Shown one piece after another: positions 57,026-64,000 of a stretch of DNA of 64,000 bases. The DNA lies in contig OZ021728.1 of NCBI GenBank assembly GCA_963978545.1, forward strand, positions 2,067,201 to 2,131,200, given 5' to 3'. The position numbers were made by a program, and so were the translations under genes. The notes under the pieces were generated by a model that had not been told where the DNA came from, searched no databases, and saw only the letters and a program-made list of their open reading frames with translations. Every line of letters starts with the position of its first letter. The first letter of the stretch is position 1. The DNA is from Linyphia triangularis. Lineage: Eukaryota > Arthropoda > Arachnida > Araneae > Linyphiidae.

Positions 57026-57690
57026 ATAGACTTAGAGGCGACTGCAATTTTTGGACAACATCGAACATCATTCTGAATTTTTTATAGAAATTGGAGAAAA
57101 GTGAGTAGATTACGAATCCACTGGTCTGCCGTGGCAAAAATGGCCGAAACTTGTCAAAAATCGACTTTTAATAAGTTGAACTAAATCCAATTGCCAAATG
57201 AGCCATAACTTGCCAAATAATGAGCATTTTTTTTATTTGGTAGCCCTCACTCTTTAATTATCAATTAAGAAGGTTGCAGACGATTCAGATATCTGGCGAC
57301 GATCTACTTGCATCGATTAAAAGGGAGCCAAGTTGGCAATAAACATTACGTCACGGATGACGTAACTGATGTCGCCAATTTGGCTTATTTTTAAAAGATA
57401 CAAATTTTCCGAGCCAGAGATCAAAAATCGTTTGCGCTTTTTCTCATTGAAAATCAAATGCAGGGTTGCCAGACGAAAAAGTTTGTTCTCTTTTTGGCAA
57501 GTTATGACATATTTGGCAATCAGATTTTAGTTCAACTCATTCCAAGTCAATTTTCGATCAGTTTCGGCCATTTTTGTCACGGCAGACCAGTGGATTCCTA
57601 ATCTACTCACTTTTCTCCAGTCTCTATAAAAAATTCAGAATGATGTTCGATGGCGTCCGAAAATTGCAGTCGCCTCTCAGACTATAAGGA
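57026..57690. repeat. 665-bp palindromic foldback
   Basis: The left arm about 57026-57235 (GAGGCGACTGCAATTTTTGG.. CCACTGGTCTGCCGTGGCAA..) pairs with the right arm about 57480-57690 in inverse at roughly 85-90% identity. The interior also folds: ..TTTGGTAGCCCT / AGGGTTGCCAGA, AGCCAAGTTGGC / GCCAATTTGGCT. The centre is TTACGTCA-cgga-TGACGTAA, a perfect CRE-like palindrome. Non-coding, MITE-like. Confidence 0.88.
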
Positions 57691-58463
57691 TCATTCTCTA
57701 TGGTCGATATATTGCAATCTTCTAGCCCAGTGCATTTAGAACAGCGTTAGTCACTACTCGGTGCGGATTTGGCCCACGGCAGATTTTTCTGCGGCTCGCC
57801 GGTACCACAGAAGATATAAAAAATATCACATTTCACGGCATGGTTCTTTTTTTTTTTTACGTAATTGTAATTTATCCAAAATAATATGCGCTAACTATGT
57901 AGAACAGAGTTCTCCACTACATGCCTGAGGAAAGTAGATGAAGAAGCTTTCAGCAAGGTGGTTTTCATCAGGAATAAATACAGGACTAACTTTTAATTGA
58001 ATCTCATTTGGACAATTTATTAAAATTGATTGCAACAAATACTGAAAGACATCGACTCTATCATAAAATTAACTGAATGATTTCGACCGCCATCGTCTTA
58101 CAATTGATATGGACTAAAACGGAGTAATCTGGAAGTATAATTTAAATATTACTTTTATTAAAAGTTAGATCAAGTTAGTCATGTTGAAACAATAGATTCG
58201 CTTCTTTTTGAGACTTTGATTTACTAATAACAAAAACTATTTTTTTTAATTATTTGAAAAAAAAAAAGAAAAAAAAAGAAAAAAAGAATAAAATATTAAT
58301 TGTAATTTCATTAAGATAAAAAAAAATAAAAAATCCAGTGTTCAGAAATGCTACAAATTGTTAAATCGGTACTAATTAAAGTTACTTACTTTGGTGTATC
58401 CGGCCTGCAAAAAACTCCAACATAAGTCATACAGCCCGCCTCTAAAAGTTAAAGGCGAATATT

Positions 58464-59555
58464 GATTTAGAAACTACTTTCTATGACCACCTTGACATTT
58501 GGTGAGTAGGTACGAAAATGATCACTTCAAGAAATGATATAAATTGAAAACTTGAAATCAGAGCTTAATATATATTATTCTATGTTTGAAATCATGGGCG
58601 CCCCTAGGAATATTTGCAAGGGGGTGCAAGATTAGATTTTTATCAAAATCATTAATTTTTTTAGAAAGGTTAATTAATAATTATGCCTTATAAATTATAC
58701 TCTTTGAGAATAGTTAAAATTCATGGTATATATTTTTGAAAGCACAATCCTGCTAAAGAGAAAAAAATATTAAAATATATATTTTTAACGATTTTTTTTT
58801 TATCATCCAACTAGATCTCATGGTATTCAAGAGACAGTGTTTAGAATGAATAGAGGAACTCAAAGAGGCAAAAATACAGAAGAGTAAAAAGTTTTTATTT
58901 CTTCCAAGTTTCGGATGTAATGTAAAAAAAAAAAAAAAAAAAATCAAAATGAAACACAAAGGCTGTATTGGAATATGTTCAATTGAATTCTAAAAATAGA
59001 TTTCAAGATAGTATATCTGATGACTTAGAAAACAAAACATTTTCCTAGAATTTCGAGAACTATGCAGGAAATGATTATACAATAAAAGGAATAAATACTT
59101 CTACTCATCAGACTCTAATAATCATAGACAACAAGCGCCAGAAAATCGTCACTCAAGTAGCTATAAAAAACGACATAGAAAAGAAACAAAAGACTAAATT
59201 AATAGAAAAAAGTGCTCATTGTAATATAAAAGAATAAGCAGCATATGTGCTTTTTTTTATCTTGGAATTTACATCTTTTCCCTCATTTTTTTTTTTTTTT
59301 AATTTTCAAGAGCCAGGGGGGGGGGGGGGGTGCAAGTGCACTTCCTTGCACCCTCCTGAGGGCACACCCATGTTTGAAATGCTTATGTCAACGCAGGGGA
59401 ACCACCTGGTTTTGTCATTTGCTTTTTTAGTTTTTATTTATAATAGATAAAATAATAAAATGAAAACAATTTATGTTATTTCATTAAGTGATCTCTTTCG
59501 TACCTACTCACTAAATTTCAAGAAGGTATTTTAGAAAGTAGTTTCTAAATACACT
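58464..59555. repeat. Inner inverted pair around MITE C1 copy 3
   Basis: 58464-58545 (TTTAGAAACTACTTTCT.., GTGAGTAGGTACGAAA) recurs inverted at about 59475-59555 (TTTCGTACCTACTCAC.., AGAAAGTAGTTTCTAAA). This is a second, nested foldback of about 80-bp arms, split by the C1 insertion. Confidence 0.75.
58593..59372 (+). mobile_element. CATG-ended MITE family C1, copy 3
   Basis: 780 bp, CATGGGCGCCCCTAGG to CTGAGGGCACACCCATG. Exact 8-bp duplication TTTGAAAT at 58585-58592 and 59373-59380. Long G-run near the right end. Confidence 0.93.
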
Positions 59556-60086
59556 GGACTAGAAGAGTGTACCATAGCGAGTATAGGCAATGATCCTTAC
59601 TAACACCTTCTCTTAAGACCTCTTCAAACATTAATACTGTACTTCGGAGACATTTTGCTGTAATTTTTGCAATTTTTGAACAAAAATCAGTATTGTACAG
59701 CCAAATGATTTCATTTCAAAATTATTAAATACCAGTGAAATTAGCTTTCTTTAAAAATTTTTTTAAACAAAATTTTTCAAATGCACTTTTCTGAACTTTC
59801 ATGAGAAAAGTCATAACTTTAGAATTATTAAAATTTTTGAGTAAAAAAACAAAACTGTACAGTGAAAGAATTTTTTTGTCCTAGATCAGAAAGATGTCAC
59901 AGATCACGTGACATGGGCGGTGTTCACCCATATGCTGTCATTGCTCTCTCCGCACCCTTTATAACTCAATCAATGCTCAAGATCCACAGTGAAGTGAAAT
60001 GATCGTCCCCTTAGCTAGTGTTTTCCTCATGGGTCATGTTCAATGCAAAAAGGACTAGGGTCAAATGTTTTTTTAAAGAATAATTT

Positions 60087-60766
60087 AAAATTTTCTTTTT
60101 ATTTATTTAAAATTTTCTTTTTATTTATTTAAAATTTTCTTTTTATTTATTTAAAATTTTCTTTTTATTTATTTAAAATTTTCTTTTTATTTATTTATTT
60201 AAAATTTTCTTTTTATTTATTTATTTAAAATTTTCTTTTTATTTATTTATTTAAAATTTTCTTTTTATTTATTTATTTAAAATTTTCTTTTTATTTATTT
60301 ATTTAAAATTTTCTTTTTATTTATTTATTTAAAATTTTCTTTTTATTTATTTATTTAAAATTTTCTTTTTATTTATTTATTTAAAATTTTCTTTTTATTT
60401 ATTTATTTAAAATTTTCTTTTTATTTATTTATTTAAAATTTTCTTTTTATTTATTTATTTAAAATTTTCTTTTTATTTATTTATTTAAAATTTTCTTTAT
60501 TTATTTAAAATTTTCTTTTTATTTATTTATTTAAAATTTTCTTTATTTATTTAAAATTTTCTTTTTATTTATTTATTTAAAATTTTCTTTTTATTTATTT
60601 ATTTAAAATTTTCTTTTTATTTATTTATTTAAAATTTTCTTTTTATTTATTTATTTAAAATTTTCTTTTTATTTATTTATTTAAAATTTTCTTTTTATTT
60701 ATTTATTTAAAATTTTCTTTTTATTTATTTATTTAAAATTTTCTTTTTATTTATTTATTTAAAATT
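60087..60766 (+). repeat. AAAATTTTCTTTTTATTTATTTATTT minisatellite
   Basis: About 27 head-to-tail units over 680 bp. The first few are 22 bp, most are 26 bp, and two are 20-22 bp near 60495 and 60545. Unit lengths differ by whole TTTA steps, so a microsatellite is evolving inside the minisatellite. AT content is nearly 100%. Confidence 0.95.
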
Positions 60767-60944
60767 AGATTGTTTAAATTTTTTGTTGTTGCAAATAACT
60801 TTTTTTTAAATAAATCTTAAGACTCTAGAAGTTTTTATAAGTATCAACAATAAGTTTTTATATTTATCTAATGGATTTATTTATGTTTTATAATTATTCA
60901 AAATTATTAATTAAAATTAAATTATAGGCTGCATTGTAAATTTG

Positions 60945-61385
60945 TTTCCGAAATAGAGGTTTTGTGCTTTAATAACTTATTTCTAAACCTTAAAAATATC
61001 ATTTTGTACAACTTATCACCATTACTGATGAATCTAAGAGCAATATTCCATGTAGATACAGTAAACAATTACTATTGTATCCATTGGATTTAAGAAAATG
61101 TATCTCTAAATATAATATTAAAATTTAATATGATTCAAATGTCCATATAAGTAGCAATTGTTTATTTACTTAGTTTAAATTATTTTCAGAAGGAATATTA
61201 ATTCAATTATTTAAACATTTCTTATTCTAGTTAATGTCAAATTTTCTATATAAATATGCATCCAAGTAATTGGAAAGGATTTAAAAAAAAAAAACACACA
61301 ACAAAAAAAACCAAAAAAAAAACCAGTTAAAGCCCCAAAAACCTGGTTGAAACCCAAAAAACCAGTTTATTGGATTTTTAAAAAA
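60945..61385. repeat. Dispersed repeat R3, copy 2
   Basis: Matches 24060-24491 over several hundred bases and ends in the same AACCAGTT..AACCTGGTT, poly-A/T-rich terminal block. Confidence 0.6.
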
Positions 61386-61738
61386 AATTTCGTGTTTATT
61401 ATTCGTTTATTAACAAGAAATTCAGTTTGCACGAACAATTTAAACTGCCCCATCTACTTCTCATTAACGAGGTTTGACTGTAGTGCAGCATGGCTAAAAT
61501 TCCATATGTAGATCATGCGGCCGAGGTTTCTGTCGGGAAAAAAAAACAAGCTCAAAATTTGTCCTACAGGTGGCGTTCTAATGAAGTAAAAAGTATTATA
61601 ACAGTTAAAAAAACCCCAAAGGATAACAGATTATTTTATTTATTTACACACCTGTATGCTCTATGTAATATTATGCTGGTCAATAATATGTTGAAAGCAT
61701 ACCACCGCGTTATAAACGGCTGCATGCAACATATCAAT

Positions 61739-61883
61739 TAATGGTTGTGTTGTTACCACTCTGGCCTTGCATCCCAAAGGTGCTGGGTTTAAATCCTGGG
61801 AATCCACTTTAAGCTGTAGGTCCCGGCCTGATTAGACGTCATTGTGCATAAAAATAGGTCGATGAGTTTGCAAACCAACCAGT
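61739..61883 (+). mobile_element. tRNA-headed SINE family S2
   Basis: GGTTGTGTTGTTACCACTCTGGCCTTGCATCCCAAAGGTG.. with a decayed B-box (GGTTTAAATCC). The body GTCATTGTGCATAAAAATAGGTCG matches 35501-35660. Near-exact 11-bp duplication AAC(A/G)TATCAAT at 61728-61738 and 61884-61894. Confidence 0.8.
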
Positions 61884-61894
61884 AACGTATCAAT

Positions 61895-61990
61895 AGGTTG
61901 GTTGGTTTGCTTCTTTCCGGTGCAGCAACCAGAGAACGTGTTTCTTCAAACTTTTGAATCATGCTTTTAACTGCATTTACGAACATAGGT
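61895..61990 (-). pseudogene. DUF4817-type helix-turn-helix fragment
   Basis: The reverse strand reads NAVKSMIQKFEETRSLVAAPER, which matches my memory of the helix-turn-helix repeats (DUF4817) that occur with Tc1/mariner-like elements in arthropods. Only about 30 residues remain. Sequence to about 62260 (CAGCGCCATCTATTGG, TTTCATTCGGATCCTTTCAGTAAAACCGGAG) has the look of a mariner-type end. Confidence 0.5.
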
Positions 61991-62301
61991 CCTCTAGTTT
62001 TTTATCCGTCAGTAAGCACGAAATGCATCTGAAGAATTATTCTCTCATTCGACCTTTACCTATCGTTTTTATAGTGAAATTATATGAACTACTCAAATCC
62101 ATATGATTTTACCAGTACAGCGCCATCTATTGGCAACATTTCAAACTAATTCTTTATTACAGAAACCTTGACTGCATGATCTACATAACATACATTTCAA
62201 GTTTCATTCGGATCCTTTCAGTAAAACCGGAGATACAAGCCTCTGAGTACGGCCTGTGTAATTTAACCCACTGACGGTCATGGGAATAGGCAAAATTATA
62301 C

Positions 62302-62366
62302 AGTTGTTTTCCCTGCAATAATTTTTAAATTATACAGTTGTTTTCCCTGCAATAATTTTTAAATTA
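62302..62366 (+). repeat. 38-bp tandem duplication
   Basis: AAATTATACAGTTGTTTTCCCTGCAATAATTTTT is present twice in perfect tandem. No gene in 62300-63000; the DNA is unassigned interior of the long-TIR element. Confidence 0.85.
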
Positions 62367-63708
62367 TATTTCTAATTCAAATACATATTTTTTTTAAATT
62401 ATTGTTTATTTATTTTGTTTTAGATGGGTTATCCAACTATTATCCTGATAAAAATATTTTATTTTGAATTTTATTCATAAATTTAAAAATGTTGTGTTTT
62501 GCTGGAAAAACTGGGAATCAAATGATGTATATATACTTGTATGTCTGCCAGTGAGTAAAACTGCCCTGTATTATCATCAATTTATATAAGGCTTAGCTTA
62601 TCGAATTGATTTTATTGTTACAAACGTTTTTCTTTTATCGCAGTAATTATTCCTTAATGTAAATTCACAACATTTCCTAGTTTTTTTCTTTTCAGTGGAG
62701 CTTTAAATCTTTTTAATCCACTATCCTGTCTCAATTTCCCACACAGCATTTTGTGTTATTTGAACCACTTCTGTAAATCTCATGCCTCTTTTCAATTTCA
62801 AGCTTCACGTCTATTGATGATCACAGGATAGCACATCTGATTGGTTGATGGGATCAGCTGAGGTGTGGGGAACATCCTGTCACTCAACCCAAGGAGGTGT
62901 GTCTACTTTACAGTTCCCTGTTCAAGCATTCCCGGGGCAGAACTAGGTAACAATTCTCTTTTCTTTTTGCTTAGGGAACATCTTTTATGTAAACCAGCGT
63001 TCGCCTCCAACTTTTAGAGGCGAGCCTTATTACTAATGTTGCAGTTTTTCGCTGGCCGGATATACCAATATATGTATTTTTATTAGGGATTTAACAATAT
63101 GTAGCATTTCTGAAAACTGAAAAAAAAAAAATAATGATTTTTTATCTTAATCAAATCAATTGATATTTGAATGTTTTTTTCAAATAATTAAAAAATAATA
63201 ATTTTCATTATTAGTAAATTTATGTCTAAAAGAGAAATGAATCTTTTGATCCAACGTTGCTATAGGGCTTTGACCTAACTTTTAATAAAACTATTTAAAC
63301 TGTACTTCCAAATTACTTTGTTTCAATCAATATCAATTGTGACACGATGGTGGTTGAAAACTTTTAGTTTATTTTGTGATAGAGTCGATGTCTGTCGCAG
63401 TATTTGTTGCAGCTTATCTTTATAAATTGTCCAAATGAGATTCAGTTAAGTTATTTCTGTATTTATTCTTTATGAAAACCATCTTATTGAAAGCTTCTTT
63501 AAATAGTTTCCTTGGGCATGTAGTGGAGAACTCTATTCTTCACACTTAACACATACTATAATATTTTGGACAAATTCCAATTATATATATATAAAAAAAA
63601 ACATACTGTGAAAATTGATTTTTTTTAATCTTTTGGGCTGCTGGAGGGTCACAGAAAAATCCGTCGTGGGCTAAATCCGGCCCGCGAGCTACGTAGTGGC
63701 TAACCCTG

Positions 63709-64000
63709 ATGTAAACTCTTTGATAATTTATTTACTTTATATACATTCTACACTTAGATTTAGTAACCTGTTGTAAATACAAAACTTATTTGTATTTACA
63801 GAAATAATTCAACTACTATATTTGTTTCATACAAATACCAAATTTTATGTTTTTTTACACACTATTTATGCAATGTATATTTTATTTTATGTTACCACAC
63901 AAACATATTTTACTATCAATTTCAAAATTGATTTATATATTTTAACACACTTTGTGTTTGCCCTACTTATATTATTACATTCCTAATAATTGCATAAACA
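63709..64000. other. Flanking non-coding DNA
   Basis: AT-rich. ACACTATTTATGCAATG and related short words only; nothing recognised. Confidence 0.6.

Larger units (their letters stand above)
57742..63708. mobile_element. ~6-kb element with ~710-bp terminal inverted repeats
   Basis: The left arm 57742-58458 starts CAGCGTTAGTCACTAC. The right arm 62999-63708 in reverse starts CAGGGTTAGCCACTAC. The arms stay alignable throughout: GCGGATTTGGCCCACGGCAG, GAGTTCTCCACTACATGCC, AATCTCATTTGGACAATTTAT, GACATCGACTCTATCA.AAA, GCCTCTAAAAGTT. CAG.GTTAG ends suggest hAT. Flanking 8-mers ATTTAGAA and ATGTAAAC agree at only 5 of 8. No transposase is left; the interior holds MITE C1, a minisatellite, R3, a SINE and a DUF4817 scrap. 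Confidence 0.75.

Noticed and set aside
57742..57760. 8-bp duplication for the 6-kb long-TIR element
   Set aside because: Flanks ATTTAGAA and ATGTAAAC agree at 5 of 8 only; not claimed as a duplication.

Overview
The window is AT-rich, intron-dominated animal DNA, packed with transposable elements. There is no operon-like gene packing, no bacterial signal and no CRISPR. The mix of elements points to an arthropod: a Ty1/copia element whose primer site matches the half-tRNA-iMet type of Drosophila copia, Tigger/pogo and hAT relics, piggyBac-like TTAA MITEs, tRNA-headed SINEs, and a LINE ending in an RNase H domain. The RNase H/zinc-knuckle tail of that LINE is of a type I associate with spider genomes, so a spider is my best guess. 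That is inference only.

Layout. 1-4450: a nest of dispersed repeats in which a TTAA MITE and two tRNA-SINEs can be unpicked to their target-site duplications, plus a Helitron-like copy. 4857-10334: a complete, very young Ty1/copia retrotransposon. It has 457-bp LTRs that look identical and a GAAAG duplication. Gag-protease-integrase and RT-RNase H lie in one frame, split only by a TGA in the context TGACTAG. 10434-18802: a MITE, a 4.6-kb region bounded by inverted GTCTTA/TTCAGAC-rich arms (with a decayed Gypsy piece), and a deleted Tigger element. 17447-24970: short candidate coding exons of a minus-strand host gene. Three of them chain in compatible splice phase. 26669-26865: a plus-strand candidate exon. 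30898-32508: a broken hAT (ZBED5-like) transposase with one recognisable terminus. 33283-34520: a ~240-bp tandem array. 34583-35170: a TTAA MITE. 37635-37724 and 40680-40831: candidate first and last coding exons of minus-strand host genes. 39422-40142: a hAT MITE carrying about 106 TA repeats. 42165-44647: two copies of a CATG-ended MITE with 8-bp duplications (a third lies at 58593). 44851-47767: four insertions (three SINEs and a Gypsy solo LTR) with clear duplications. 49469-50690: a C2H2 zinc-finger pseudogene with a 252-bp internal duplication. 51873-52492: a tail-out inverted SINE composite. 52719-55600: a decayed non-LTR reverse transcriptase invaded by a hAT-like MITE and by a 5'-truncated LINE. 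57026-57690: a palindromic foldback. 57742-63708: a ~6-kb element with ~710-bp inverted termini, filled with other repeats.

The only protein-coding unit that looks intact is the copia element. Host genes are represented by a few short exons in long repeat-filled introns, and I could not identify their products. Most of the biology visible here is transposition history. About a dozen insertions have exact target-site duplications, and paralogous repeat copies give empty sites for two of them.
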